Counted from the stretch's first letter, positions 42,173 through 50,920 are shown. The stretch is DNA of 64,000 bases from Asanoa sp. WMMD1127 (GCF_029626225.1 NZ_JARUBP010000001.1:2480001-2544000); one strand, 5' to 3'. Made by a program: numbers and translations. Notes: generated by a model not told the origin, from the sequence alone.

Positions 42173-43093
42173 ATGCTCCGTTCGGTCATCCTCGCCGCCT
42201 CCCGGTCATCCCGGGTCGAGCGGCTCGTCGAGACGGCACCGCTCACCCGCGACGTCGTCCACCGCTTCATCGCCGGCACGACCGCCGACGACGCGCTGCA
42301 CACGACCCGCGACCTGGTCGGCGACGGCCTGGCGGTGACGCTCGACCACCTCGGCGAGGACACCGTCAACCCCGACCAGGCGATCGCCATCAAGGACGAA
42401 TACCTGGCGCTGCTCGGCGCGCTGTCCGGCGCCGGCCTGACCCCGGCCGCCGAGGTCAGCGTCAAGCTCTCCGCGCTGGGGCAGAAGTTCGACGAGCAGC
42501 TCTCGTACGACCTGGCGCGGCAGATCTGCGCGGCCGCCGCCAACGCGGGCACCACGGTGACCCTCGACATGGAGGACCACACCACCACGGACTCCACCCT
42601 GGAGATCCTGGCCAAGCTGCGGCTCGACTACCCGACCACGGGCGCGGTGCTCCAGGCCTACCTGCGGCGCACCGAGGCGGACTGCCGCGAGCTGGCCACT
42701 GTCGGGTCTCGCGTGCGGCTCTGCAAGGGTGCCTACAAGGAGCCTGAGTCGGTGGCGTTCCAATCGGCGATCGACGTCGACAAGTCCTACGTGCGATGCA
42801 TGAACATCCTGATGTCCGGCGAGGGCTACCCGATGCTGGCCACGCACGACCCGCGGCTGATCGCGATCGGCGAGGACCGGGCCCGCTGGTTCGACCGGTC
42901 GCCCGACGCGTTCGAGTTCCAGCTGCTGCACGGCGTGCGCCCCGACGAGCAGCTGCGGCTGGCCGGCGAGGGCTACACGGTGCGGGTCTACGTGCCCTAC
43001 GGCAACGACTGGTACGGCTACATGATGCGCCGTCTGGCGGAGCGCCCGGCCAACCTGCTGTTCTTCGCGCGGGCCGTGAAGTCCCGCAAGTAA
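42173..43093 (+). CDS. Proline dehydrogenase
   Basis: 306 residues; a monofunctional FAD TIM-barrel enzyme oxidising proline to pyrroline-5-carboxylate. Marks: VSVKLSALGQKFD, VTLDMEDHTTTDSTL, VLQAYLRRTEADC, RVRLCKGAYKEPESVA and VRVYVPYGNDWYGYMMRRLAERPAN (C-terminal FAD/proline site). ATG 42173 is chosen over 42110 because TACGCT (42161-42166) ends 6 nt upstream. In mycobacteria the neighbouring gene is proC, the opposite step of proline metabolism. No P5C dehydrogenase is adjacent. Confidence 0.93.
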   Translation: MLRSVILAASRSSRVERLVETAPLTRDVVHRFIAGTTADDALHTTRDLVGDGLAVTLDHLGEDTVNPDQAIAIKDEYLALLGALSGAGLTPAAEVSVKLSALGQKFDEQLSYDLARQICAAAANAGTTVTLDMEDHTTTDSTLEILAKLRLDYPTTGAVLQAYLRRTEADCRELATVGSRVRLCKGAYKEPESVAFQSAIDVDKSYVRCMNILMSGEGYPMLATHDPRLIAIGEDRARWFDRSPDAFEFQLLHGVRPDEQLRLAGEGYTVRVYVPYGNDWYGYMMRRLAERPANLLFFARAVKSRK

Positions 43094-43146
43094 CTCGGCC
43101 GTACGGCTGATCCCTCGATCGGGTGGTTGGCCTTAATCTCGCCCGG

Positions 43147-44457
43147 ATGGCTGAGGAGACAGGTGCGCCGGCGCCACGCCGGCGGTGGTCGTTGTGGCTT
43201 CCCCTCGGCCTGGTCGCCGCGCTCGTGCTGTGCGTCGCGCCGGTCGGGGTGGGCGTCGTGGTGTTCCGCGGCCTCGACACCCCCGCCTGGCCCGCCACTC
43301 CGGCGCCCAAGGCCGAGCCGGCCCGCAGCCCCGTCGCCGGCGACGCCGAGCGGGTCACCGCCGCCTGGCTCAGAGACCAGATCGGCGCGGCACTGACCGC
43401 ACAGGGCGCCGCGCTGCTCGGCGGCGACCAGGCGAAGTTCGTGGGCACGGCCGACCCGGCGAGCCCGGCCGCCAGGACCCTGCGGGCGCAGTTCGCGTCC
43501 CTGCGGGCGATGAAGATCAGCCGGTGGTCGCCGTCCGCCGAGGCCATCCCGTCGTCGGTCGGCCCGCGCAAGTGGCGGGCGCTGGTCGAGGTCGACCACT
43601 GCTTCGTCGAGCCCGACTGCGCGCCGATGAGCATCACCTACGGCACGGTGTGGGCGGACACCGCCGCCGGGCTCAAGCTGACCGCGATCGAGCCCTCGAT
43701 GTCCACGTACGACGGTCCCCGCCCCTGGGAGGTCGACCAGCTGGTGGTGGCGACCGGCAAGCGGGTCGTGGTGGCCACGACGCAGGCGCTGCGCGGCCAG
43801 CTCAAGACGGTGCTGGCCGAGGCCGAGCGGGCCGCCGTCGTCGCCGACCGCTACGCGGTCGGCGGGCCGCCGCCGTCCCACTACGAGGTGTTCTACGCGG
43901 GTCCGGCGCAGTGGAAGCGCTGGTTCGGCGGCAAGCGGCCGTCCTGGACCGCCGGATACGCGCTGCCGGTCGGCGGCGACCAGGTCGACGTCGTGATCAA
44001 CGCGGCCGCGCCGCAGCGCAACAACCTCGACGACCTACTCCGCCACGAGATGACGCACGCCGCGACGATGCCTGCCAACGGCTTCCCGACGTCGGCCTGG
44101 TGGCTGGTCGAGGGCATCGCCGAGCTGGCGGCCTCCGGCGGCGCGGCGCCGCAGTCCTACGAGGGCATCGAAGAGGTACGCAAGGTCGTCCGGGAGCGCG
44201 GCTGGTCCGGCCCGCTGCAAGACCTCAAGATCGCCGATGGCGCGGCCGACTGGGAGGTCGCCGGGGCCTATGGCATCGGTTATCTCGCGGTGCGGCAGTT
44301 GGCGGAGCGCTTCGGGGAGCCGGACGTGCTGGCGTTCATGAAGGCGCTCACCCATGATCGACTGCCGATCGACGATGCGAGCCGGGAAGTCTTCGGCGAG
44401 CCGTGGTCACTGCTCAACGACCAGTGCGTGGCCGCCGTACGCGCCGCCGCCGGCTGA
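43147..44457 (+). CDS. Membrane-anchored gluzincin-like metallopeptidase
   Basis: 436 residues. Short cytoplasmic N-terminus, one membrane helix (about 16-42, SLWLPLGLVAALVLCVAPVGV), an outer region to about 230, then a peptidase-like domain with HEMTH (LLRHEMTHAATMP, about 300) and a downstream Glu in WWLVEGIAELAASGG, the HExxH plus E pattern of gluzincins. The C-terminal AGAYGIGYLAVRQLAERFG resembles M1/M48-like helices. ATG 43147 with TAATCT (43134-43139) ending 7 nt upstream. Substrate unknown; extracellular protein turnover is likely. Confidence 0.78.
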   Translation: MAEETGAPAPRRRWSLWLPLGLVAALVLCVAPVGVGVVVFRGLDTPAWPATPAPKAEPARSPVAGDAERVTAAWLRDQIGAALTAQGAALLGGDQAKFVGTADPASPAARTLRAQFASLRAMKISRWSPSAEAIPSSVGPRKWRALVEVDHCFVEPDCAPMSITYGTVWADTAAGLKLTAIEPSMSTYDGPRPWEVDQLVVATGKRVVVATTQALRGQLKTVLAEAERAAVVADRYAVGGPPPSHYEVFYAGPAQWKRWFGGKRPSWTAGYALPVGGDQVDVVINAAAPQRNNLDDLLRHEMTHAATMPANGFPTSAWWLVEGIAELAASGGAAPQSYEGIEEVRKVVRERGWSGPLQDLKIADGAADWEVAGAYGIGYLAVRQLAERFGEPDVLAFMKALTHDRLPIDDASREVFGEPWSLLNDQCVAAVRAAAG

Positions 44458-44708
44458 TCGAACTCCGCGGCGACCGTACGCGCCGGCCGCCCGGCCGACC
44501 AAGGTCTTGGGTCACCGGTCACGGCTGCCTCATTCGACGCCTTCGAAATGTCCCCTTTAGGGGTGAATTTCGGGAAAACTCGGTGAGTTGAGTTGACGGA
44601 TCATGATCAAATCCGCGAAGGCATCGCGCCGGTAACAGCGGCACCGTTACCGTACTAGTTACACGCGCGACTGACGGCGCGCGCCGGGGATGGATTGGTT
44701 GGTGAGCC
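44458..44708 (+). promoter_or_regulatory. Upstream region of the HTH gene
   Basis: About 250 bp without a gene, including A+T-richer stretches and GTTACCGTACTAGTTAC around 44644-44660 with a TACTAG hexamer. The homologous gene in Streptomyces (bdtA) is a BldD target, so developmental control is conceivable, but no clear BldD site was identified. Confidence 0.35.
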
Positions 44709-44918
44709 ATGGCAGGATCACCACAAGCCGACAGGCTGTCGGAGGTCAAGTTCCTCACGGTCGCCGAAGTGGCGACATTGATGCGGGTGTCAAAGATGAC
44801 GGTCTACCGCTTGGTGCATTCGGGTGATCTCACCGCGGTGCGCGTCGGTCGATCGTTCCGGGTTCCGGAGCACGCCGTGAACGAATACCTACGCGGCGCG
44901 TTCCAAGAGTCCGCATAA
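44709..44918 (+). CDS. MerR-like excisionase-type HTH protein (BldC/BdtA-like)
   Basis: 69 residues. Winged-helix domain of the excisionase/BldC class: FLTVAEVATLMRVSKMTVYRLVHSG and VGRSFRVPEHAVNEYLRGA. Stand-alone DNA-binding protein expected to bind cooperatively at direct repeats. Gene order (HTH, bS22, galE-like, acyltransferase) matches mycobacterial Rv0500A onward and the Streptomyces bdtA locus from memory. Not a phage gene in this setting. Confidence 0.9.
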   Translation: MAGSPQADRLSEVKFLTVAEVATLMRVSKMTVYRLVHSGDLTAVRVGRSFRVPEHAVNEYLRGAFQESA

Positions 44919-44931
44919 GAGCGACAGGGAG

Positions 44932-44964
44932 CCGGCCGCGGGGCCTGTCCGGCCCCGCGGCCGG
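44932..44964 (+). terminator. Strong hairpin after the HTH gene
   Basis: Perfect 14-bp stem (CCGGCCGCGGGGCC at 44932-44945, GGCCCCGCGGCCGG at 44951-44964) with a 5-nt loop, followed by a short T-rich stretch. Confidence 0.85.
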
Positions 44965-45135
44965 GGTCGCTTTGGTCGCCGTGACAGGCGACGCGTACCC
45001 TGGATCGCGATTCTGACCCCGCTGTGGCGCGATGCGCCGGCAACGCCAGGTCGGATCCGATGTCAGTTCGCTGTCGGCCGCACCTCCCCGTGACGTCCGA
45101 CGCATGTCGCACGTTCACTGGGAGAGGGCTGTCGT

Positions 45136-45237
45136 ATGGGCTCGGTGGTCAAGAAGCGCCGCAAGCGTATGGCCAAGAAGAAGCACCGCAAGCTGCTGCG
45201 CAAGACCCGCGTCCAGCGTCGTCGTCTCGGCAAGTGA
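45136..45237 (+). CDS. 30S ribosomal protein bS22 (AURKAIP1/COX24 domain)
   Basis: 33-residue, extremely basic protein ([19 protein letters not shown], then [14 protein letters not shown]). Nearly identical in form to the actinobacterial small ribosomal protein called bS22 in mycobacterial ribosome structures, where it sits near the decoding region. The ATG is followed by an uninterrupted Lys/Arg frame to TGA 45237. Expected to be highly expressed. A hairpin follows at 45265-45285, so it may be monocistronic. Confidence 0.95.
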   Translation: MGSVVKKRRKRMAKKKHRKLLRKTRVQRRRLGK

Positions 45238-45264
45238 CGCCGGCCCGGGCCGCCTGAGGCCCGA

Positions 45265-45285
45265 CCCCGGGCCACTGGCCCGGGG
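45265..45285 (+). terminator. Hairpin after bS22
   Basis: Perfect 9-bp stem (CCCCGGGCC, loop ACT, GGCCCGGGG). Confidence 0.7.
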
Positions 45286-45341
45286 CTAGCGGCCCGGCGC
45301 GTCCGCGCGGCACCCTCCTGAGCACTCGACCGGAGGCCAAC

Positions 45342-46403
45342 GTGAGGTCGCGACCAACAGGTTCGGTTGTCGTCACCGGCGTCAGCCGCTACCTGGGCGC
45401 GCACGTCGCCGCCCGGCTGGCCGCCGACGACCGGATCGTCAGGGTGGTGGGGCTCGACCCGAACCCGCCGCCACCCGAGTTCGCCCACCTGCTCGACGGT
45501 GTCGAGCAGGTGCATGGCGACGCCGGCTCGGCCAGCACCGTGATCGCCGACCTCGAAGCCGAGGCGGTGGTCCATCTCGCCCTGGCCACGGCGCCGGATC
45601 CGCAGCACGGCGGCCGGGCGGCCATGAAAGAGCAGAACGTCATCGGCACGATGCAGCTGCTCGCCGCCTGCCAGCAGGCGCCGCGGCTGCGCAAGCTGGT
45701 GATGCGTTCGTCGACGGCCGCCTACGGCGCGTCGTTCCGCGACCCGGCCGTGTTCACCGAGGACACCGAGCCGCGCGAGGTGCCCCGCGGTGGGTTCGCC
45801 CGCGACATCCTCGACATCGAGGGCTACGTACGAGGCTTCCGGCGCCGCCGGGCCGACGTCACGGCGACCGTGCTGCGCTTCGCGCCGTTCATCGGCTCGA
45901 GCGCCGACACGACGCTGACCCGCTACTTCTCCCGGCCGGTCGTCCCGACCGTGCTCGGCCGCGACCCGCGCCTGCAGTTCCTGCACATCGACGACGCGCT
46001 GGAGATCGTGCACCGGTCCGTCGTCGACGACCACCCCGGCACGTTCAACGTCGCCGGCGCGGGTGTGCTCTCGCTGTCCCAGGCGATCCGCCGGGCCGGC
46101 CGGATACCGGTGCCGGTGCTCGAACCCGGGCTGTCCGCCGCGTCCAACCTCGTCCGCAACCTCGGTCGCAGCGGCTACGGACTCGACCAGGTCGACCTGT
46201 TCGTGCACGGCCGCGTGGTCGACACGAGCAAACTGGTCGACGAGTTCGGCTACGCCCCGCGCAGCACCGCCGACGCGTTCGACGACTTCGTCGCCGGCCA
46301 CCGCGGCGGCGCTGTGCTCCGCCGGGAGCAGCTGGCCATCGCCGAACGAGCGATCCTCGACGGGATCCGCCAGGCACGCGCGACTGTGCAGGAGAAGGCA
46401 TGA
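45342..46403 (+). CDS. NAD-dependent epimerase/dehydratase (GalE2-like, Rv0501-type)
   Basis: 353 residues, extended SDR. The Rossmann motif is VVVTGVSRYLGAHVAARLA, a variant of GxxGxxG; VVHLALATAPDP and VMRSSTAAYGAS hold the strand-4/active-site region, but the classical Tyr-X3-Lys is not evident (expected area: GFARDILDIEGYVRGF), so catalysis is uncertain. GTG start with GGAGG 5 nt upstream. It overlaps the acyltransferase by ATGA. In mycobacteria this pair is linked to envelope lipids. Confidence 0.85.
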   Translation: MRSRPTGSVVVTGVSRYLGAHVAARLAADDRIVRVVGLDPNPPPPEFAHLLDGVEQVHGDAGSASTVIADLEAEAVVHLALATAPDPQHGGRAAMKEQNVIGTMQLLAACQQAPRLRKLVMRSSTAAYGASFRDPAVFTEDTEPREVPRGGFARDILDIEGYVRGFRRRRADVTATVLRFAPFIGSSADTTLTRYFSRPVVPTVLGRDPRLQFLHIDDALEIVHRSVVDDHPGTFNVAGAGVLSLSQAIRRAGRIPVPVLEPGLSAASNLVRNLGRSGYGLDQVDLFVHGRVVDTSKLVDEFGYAPRSTADAFDDFVAGHRGGAVLRREQLAIAERAILDGIRQARATVQEKA

Positions 46404-47551
46404 CCGACGACCAGAGCCGACCCGACCGGCCGCCGCGCAAGAGCGCCCACAAGAGCACCCGCCGCACACCGGCGCAAAAGTCCAACGGTGCCGCGCGGCC
46501 GCCGGTCCTGCCGGGCGCCGAGTTCCCGATCGACCCGCCGTCGGCCAACGGCAGCGAGCCGCACGCCTCGAACGGGACGCGCAAGCCCGGAACCACCGCG
46601 CCCACGGGCGGCGCGGCCACGGGCGGCGCGGCCACGGGCGGCGCGGCCGCAGGGGCTGGCAACGGAACTCGGCCAGGCCCGCTGCCGCCGGCGGTGGCAG
46701 ACCGGCCCGGCGACATCTGGGATCAGCGGGTCGCCAAGGGTCTCGCCTTCCTGCGCCGCCGGCTGGCCGGTGACTACGAGGTCGACGAGTTCGGCTTCGA
46801 CCCGGAGCTCACCGACAAGGTGTTCCTGCCGATGCTCCGGCTGCTCTACCGCGACTGGTTCCGCACCGAGGTTTTCGGCGTGGAGAACCTGCCGGCGCAC
46901 GGCTCAGCGCTCGTGGTCGGCAACCACTCCGGCACCCTCGCGCTCGACGCGGTCATGCTGGCCACGGCCGTCAACGACCGCACGCCCAACCGTCGCCACC
47001 TGCGGCTGCTCGGCGCCGACCTGGTGTTCCGCATGCCGATCGTCTCCGAGCTGGCGCGCAAGTCGGGCGGCACGGTCGCCTGCAACCCCGACGCCGAGCG
47101 CCTGCTCCGCAACGGCGAGCTCGTCGGCGTCTTCCCCGAGGGCTTCAAGGGCGTGGGCAAGCAGTACGCCCAGCGCTACAAGCTCCAGCGCTTCGGCCGC
47201 GGTGGCTTCGTGTCGGCCGCCCTGCGCACCGGCACCCCGATCGTCCCGGCCGCCATCGTCGGCGCTGAGGAGATCTATCCGATGCTGGCCGACATCAAGC
47301 CGCTGGCCCGCCTGCTCGGCATCCCGTACTTCCCGGTGACCCCGACCTTCCCCTGGCTCGGGCCGCTGGGCATGGTGCCCCTGCCGAGCAAGTGGCTGAT
47401 CGAGTTCTCCGCGCCGATCCCCACCGCCCACCTGCGCGACCAGGCCGACGACCCGCTGGTCGTCTTCAACCTGGCCGACCAGGTGCGGGAGACCATCCAG
47501 CAGACCCTGCACACGCTCCTGGAGCGCCGCCCGGACCCGTTCGGCCGCTAA
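46400..47551 (+). CDS. 1-acylglycerol-3-phosphate acyltransferase family protein (Rv0502-like)
   Basis: 383 residues. A PlsC-type acyltransferase domain occupies about 140-370, with the catalytic His-X4-Asp-like GNHSGTLALDAVML and the acceptor motif FPEGFKGVGKQYAQRYKL. The first about 100 residues are a low-complexity, Gly/Ala/Thr/Pro-rich linker containing three 15-bp repeats. It likely transfers acyl chains to a lysophospholipid or glycolipid at the membrane. Translationally coupled to the GalE2-like gene, so the two probably act in one envelope pathway. Confidence 0.87.
   Translation: MTDDQSRPDRPPRKSAHKSTRRTPAQKSNGAARPPVLPGAEFPIDPPSANGSEPHASNGTRKPGTTAPTGGAATGGAATGGAAAGAGNGTRPGPLPPAVADRPGDIWDQRVAKGLAFLRRRLAGDYEVDEFGFDPELTDKVFLPMLRLLYRDWFRTEVFGVENLPAHGSALVVGNHSGTLALDAVMLATAVNDRTPNRRHLRLLGADLVFRMPIVSELARKSGGTVACNPDAERLLRNGELVGVFPEGFKGVGKQYAQRYKLQRFGRGGFVSAALRTGTPIVPAAIVGAEEIYPMLADIKPLARLLGIPYFPVTPTFPWLGPLGMVPLPSKWLIEFSAPIPTAHLRDQADDPLVVFNLADQVRETIQQTLHTLLERRPDPFGR
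46606..46650 (+). repeat. Three 15-bp in-frame repeats in the acyltransferase linker
   Basis: GGGCGGCGCGGCCAC repeated at 46606, 46621 and 46636 (last copy ends GC instead of AC), encoding a Thr-Gly-Gly-Ala-Ala unit. Likely variable between strains; no effect on the catalytic domain expected. Confidence 0.85.
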
Positions 47552-47562
47552 GCCGAAGGAGG

Positions 47563-48438
47563 TCAGGTGGCGCGGCGGCGACGGCGGACGGCCAGCGCGG
47601 TCGTGATCGCGCCGGCAAGCAGGCCGGCGGCCAGCGTCGACGGCACCGCCACCTTGACCGCCTTGCGGCCGGTGCGGAAGTCGCGCATTTCCCAGCCTTG
47701 CTCGCGGGCGGCCCGGGCCAGCGCGGCATCGGGGTTGACCGCGACCGCGTGCCCGACCGCCGACAGCATCGGCAGGTCGTTGATCGAGTCGCTGTAGGCG
47801 GTGCACCGCCGCAGGTCGAGCCCTTCGACGTTGGCCAGCTGCGTGATCGCGTCGGCCTTTGCCGGGCCGTGCATGAGGTCGCCGACCAACCGCCCGGTGT
47901 ACGCGCCGTCGAGCACCTCGGCCACCGTGCCGATCGCGCCCGTGAGCCCGAGTCGCTGGGCGATCACCCGGCCGATCTCCACCGGGGCCGCGCTGACCAG
48001 CCAGACGCGCTCGCCGGCGTCGAGATGCAATTGCGCGAGGGCGCGCGTACCGGACCAGATCCGGGGCGCCATCAGCTCGTCGAAGATCTCTTCGGTGAGC
48101 CGTTCGATGTCGTCGACCCGCCAGCCCTCGATGAACGCCAACGCGACCTTCTTGGCGTTGGACATGTCACCGGCGTGCTCGGCCGCCAGCAGCCGGTAGC
48201 GGGCCTGCTGCCACGCGAACCGGGCCAGGTCGGTGGTGGTGAAGTAGCGCCGGGCGGCCAGCCCGCGGGCGATCCAGTAGATCGAGGCGCCCTGCAGCAT
48301 CGTGTTGTCGATGTCGAAGAAGGCGGCGGCGCTCTTGTCGACGTCGACCTCGAGCGCGGCTTCGAAATCCGCCGCGGCCCAGCCGGCGGTGTGACCGTGC
48401 GCGTCCGTGCTGATAGTCAGCCGGTGCTCCGATGCCAC
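47563..48438 (-). CDS. HAD-IB family phosphatase (SerB1-like)
   Basis: 291 residues. HAD motif I FFDIDNTML (nucleophile Asp about 41), motif II LVSAAP (Ser), motif III Lys in PAKADAI and motif IV AYSDSINDLPML. The C-terminus has a hydrophobic helix with an Arg-rich tail (TLAAGLLAGAITTALAVRRRRR), so it is probably membrane-tethered. Similar to the SerB1/CicA-type HAD proteins next to Rv0502 in mycobacteria. GTG start with GGAGG 8 nt upstream. Substrate may be a lipid phosphate or phosphoserine; undecided. Confidence 0.87.
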   Translation of the reverse strand: MASEHRLTISTDAHGHTAGWAAADFEAALEVDVDKSAAAFFDIDNTMLQGASIYWIARGLAARRYFTTTDLARFAWQQARYRLLAAEHAGDMSNAKKVALAFIEGWRVDDIERLTEEIFDELMAPRIWSGTRALAQLHLDAGERVWLVSAAPVEIGRVIAQRLGLTGAIGTVAEVLDGAYTGRLVGDLMHGPAKADAITQLANVEGLDLRRCTAYSDSINDLPMLSAVGHAVAVNPDAALARAAREQGWEMRDFRTGRKAVKVAVPSTLAAGLLAGAITTALAVRRRRRAT

Positions 48439-48555
48439 GCCGCTACCTCCGGATCTGCCGCCTGGGCCCTCGACCGAGGGTATCCGGACGAACCCGCCCC
48501 TACAGCGATCGAGGCGTTCCCCGGAGTGGAGAACGCCCCGATCGTGGTAACTCCC

Positions 48556-49686
48556 TCAGGGAACGAGCCCGCCGAGCAGGTCACCGAGGTCTTCGACGAG
48601 GCCGCCGCCGCTCGGCGCCGGAGTCGGCGTGTTGCCCGGCGCCGGGCTCGAACCCGAGCGGTCGGCGGAGCCGGGAGCGTTCGGCGGAGCCGGCGCGTCG
48701 GGCTGGTCCGGGCGGGGGTCGGTCTTCTCGGGCCGCACGTCGTCGGCCCGGCCGGTGGTGTCGCCACCGGGCTGCGACTTGTCGGCCGGAGCGTCGGCCG
48801 GCGCGCTGCCCGCCGGGCAGGCACCCGGCAGCGGACCCAGCGCGTCGGCGGTCGACTCGGCGGTCGCGCCGCACTCGAGGGAGCGGCGCAGCTCGTCGGA
48901 CCGCTTCTCCGCCGAGAGCAGCAGGGCGACCGAGGTCAGCGCGCGCTCCTGGCGCGGACCGGTGGTGCCGCTGACCAGGCCACCCACGTCGGTGCGCTGC
49001 CGCTTGAGGAACGCGTCGATCGCGTCGAGCGCGGCCATCTCTCTGCGCTGCGTCGCCGTGGTGGTGAGCAGCTTGACGCCCTCGGTGGTGTTGGCGTCCA
49101 TGTCGTCGAGCGCCCGGGCGAACCCGTCGCCGTCGCCGACGGCCCGCGCCTCGTTGAGGCGGTTGCGGGCGAAGTCGAGGAACAGCTGGCCCTTGGACAG
49201 GTCGGAGCTGGCCAGCGCGAGCTGAGCCCGCTCCGTGGACCGCTTGACCCCGTAGAGCGCATCGCCCGGCACGGCGTTCTCGCTGGCGGCCGACATGCCC
49301 GAGATGGCGATCGCGCCGACGGCGACGCCGGCCAGGATCGCGCCCCGGGTGCGGAGCCGGCGGGCCCGTTGCTTCGGCGCGTTGGCCGCGGCCCGGAACG
49401 CCACGAGGTCGACGGTCGCGCCGGTGTCGGCGATGTTGCCGATCCCTTCGCGCTCCGCCGCGGCGACCAGCGCCGCCCGGAGGCTCATCCGGAACTCGGG
49501 GTCGACGTCGACGTCGACCGAGTGTTTGAGCGCCGACACCCGATGCCCGACAGCCACGACATCCGCGAGATCGTTGTCGACCGAAGACCGTACGTGGTGA
49601 CGACGGCCGCCGTGGGCCTCGTCGAGAAGCTGGGCGAAGCGCTCGGCGCGCCGCCGGTGGAAAAGCACGGAGTTCACCGCGGGCAC
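48556..49686 (-). CDS. rsbN: RsbN-like anti-sigma factor (DUF5667)
   Basis: 376 residues. N-terminal cytoplasmic part (NSVLFHRRRAERFAQLLDEA, then about 90 further residues), one membrane helix (about 115-137, GAILAGVAVGAIAISGMSAA), an outer DUF5667 domain (VPGDALYGVKRSTERAQLAL, KGQLFLDFARNRLNEARAV) and a Pro/Gly/Asp-rich tail. Architecture and position directly downstream of bldN fit RsbN, the anti-sigma factor that holds BldN in Streptomyces. GTG with AAGGGGG upstream. Confidence 0.87.
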   Translation of the reverse strand: MPAVNSVLFHRRRAERFAQLLDEAHGGRRHHVRSSVDNDLADVVAVGHRVSALKHSVDVDVDPEFRMSLRAALVAAAEREGIGNIADTGATVDLVAFRAAANAPKQRARRLRTRGAILAGVAVGAIAISGMSAASENAVPGDALYGVKRSTERAQLALASSDLSKGQLFLDFARNRLNEARAVGDGDGFARALDDMDANTTEGVKLLTTTATQRREMAALDAIDAFLKRQRTDVGGLVSGTTGPRQERALTSVALLLSAEKRSDELRRSLECGATAESTADALGPLPGACPAGSAPADAPADKSQPGGDTTGRADDVRPEKTDPRPDQPDAPAPPNAPGSADRSGSSPAPGNTPTPAPSGGGLVEDLGDLLGGLVP

Positions 49687-49699
49687 CCCCCTTCGCTGG

Positions 49700-49760
49700 T
49701 TACGACAGTGTTGCCGGGATGGAGACCCATCACCGGACGCATCGAGTTCAACTGTCGTAA
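49700..49760. promoter_or_regulatory. Widely spaced inverted repeat between bldN and rsbN
   Basis: TTACGACAGT (49700-49709) and its exact complement ACTGTCGTAA (49751-49760), 41 nt apart, in the 106-bp gap upstream of rsbN. Could be a looped operator or an attenuating stem controlling the sigma/anti-sigma ratio. Confidence 0.5.
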
Positions 49761-49792
49761 GGCACGAAAAGTTACGGGGCGCCCGCCACCCG

Positions 49793-50767
49793 TCACGGTT
49801 GGAACCCGTCGGGAAGCAGCCGGGCGAGCGCCCTGACAGCCCGGTATTGCAGCGCCTTGATGGCGCCCTCGTTCTTGCCCATGGCCTGCGCGGTCTCGGC
49901 CACGGAGAAGCCCTGCAGGAAGCGCAGCACGATGCATTCCTGCTGCTCGGGGTTGAGCTGCTTGACCGCCGTGAGCAGGGCCACGTTGGTGATGTGGTCG
50001 ACCACGGCCGCTTCCGGGCTGCCCTCGGGGCCGCGGTCCTCGCGGTCGGCGTCGAGCACGTCGCCGGTGGTCACCTCGAGCCGGTAGCGGCCCGACTTGA
50101 AGTGGTCGGCGACCAGGTTGCGGGCGATGGTGACCAGCCACGCGCCGAGGTCGCGGCCCTGCCACGTGAAGCTGCCGATGCGCTTGAGCGCCCGCAGGAA
50201 CGTGTCGGAGGTCAGGTCTTCCGCGAGCTGGCGGTTGCCGACGCGGAAGTAGACGAACCGGAAGACGGTGTCGACGTAGCGGTCGTAGATCAGCCCGAAC
50301 GCCTCGGCCTCGCCGGCCTGCGCCCGCTCGACCAGCGTCCAGACCTCGGTCGCCGGGTCGGACGGGTCGGGGCGCGACGGGTATTGCGTCGGTGCGCCGC
50401 CGGAGCCGCCGGTGCGCTGCTCGGCGATCGGTGGGACGGCCGGCAGCACCGCGGTCTCGCCGCTCTCGGCCGGGCTCTGGCCGACGCCGGGCTGGGCCGG
50501 CATGGTCGGCCGGTTGGGCGTGCCCACGCGGCCGCCGCCCACCTGCTTGGCGTTGCTGCCCGGGCCGACGGGGCGACCAGGGAGGTCGGTGTGCGGCCGG
50601 TTGCGGGTCCGCCGGGCGCCCCCGTCGGCGACGGGACCGTCGCCGCGCCAGGTGGATCCGTCACCTCGAATGTCGAGGCTCCGCATCTCCCGCAGCGATC
50701 GGCGCAGCGCCGTCAGGCCTGCGTCGAAGCCGAACGCAACATCAGCGGGGTAGCTGTAGGCCGTCAC
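49793..50767 (-). CDS. bldN: BldN-type ECF RNA polymerase sigma factor
   Basis: 324 residues. A long N-terminal extension (about 140 residues, Pro/Gly-rich) precedes region 2 (AFGLIYDRYVDTVFRFVYFRVG, LAEDLTSDTFLRALKRI) and region 4 (LNPEQQECIVLRFLQGFSVAETAQAMGKNEGAIKALQYRAVRAL). In Streptomyces BldN is made as a pro-sigma whose extension is removed and which drives aerial-development genes (chaplins, rodlins). GTG 50767 is chosen because AGGAGG lies 7 nt upstream. Followed by rsbN. Confidence 0.88.
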   Translation of the reverse strand: MTAYSYPADVAFGFDAGLTALRRSLREMRSLDIRGDGSTWRGDGPVADGGARRTRNRPHTDLPGRPVGPGSNAKQVGGGRVGTPNRPTMPAQPGVGQSPAESGETAVLPAVPPIAEQRTGGSGGAPTQYPSRPDPSDPATEVWTLVERAQAGEAEAFGLIYDRYVDTVFRFVYFRVGNRQLAEDLTSDTFLRALKRIGSFTWQGRDLGAWLVTIARNLVADHFKSGRYRLEVTTGDVLDADREDRGPEGSPEAAVVDHITNVALLTAVKQLNPEQQECIVLRFLQGFSVAETAQAMGKNEGAIKALQYRAVRALARLLPDGFQP

Positions 50768-50877
50768 TTGCCGCCCTCCTGGCCGCGAGCCGGGATCGGC
50801 CACGTCGAGTCGACACCCGGACATAGGTGCTCATGCAGCGCGTCTATGGGCACAGCGGCCTCCTCGGGGATGAGGGG

Positions 50878-50920
50878 TGTGACTCACATACAAAAGGGGT
50901 GAGCCGACCCAAAGATAGTA
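50878..50920. promoter_or_regulatory. Candidate bldN promoter and operator
   Basis: TACTAT -10-like hexamer on the minus strand (50920-50915) would give a leader of about 140 nt. Downstream of it is a perfect palindrome TGTGACTCACA (50878-50888), close to the AGTGA-n-TCACC form reported for BldD targets. A repeated GCGACACGC motif occurs three times between 51060 and 51125. Suggestive of developmental control; not proven. Confidence 0.45.

Noticed and set aside
44709-44918. Excisionase-like HTH as sign of an integrated element
   Set aside because: No integrase, att site or phage gene nearby; the gene belongs to a conserved actinobacterial block with bS22.
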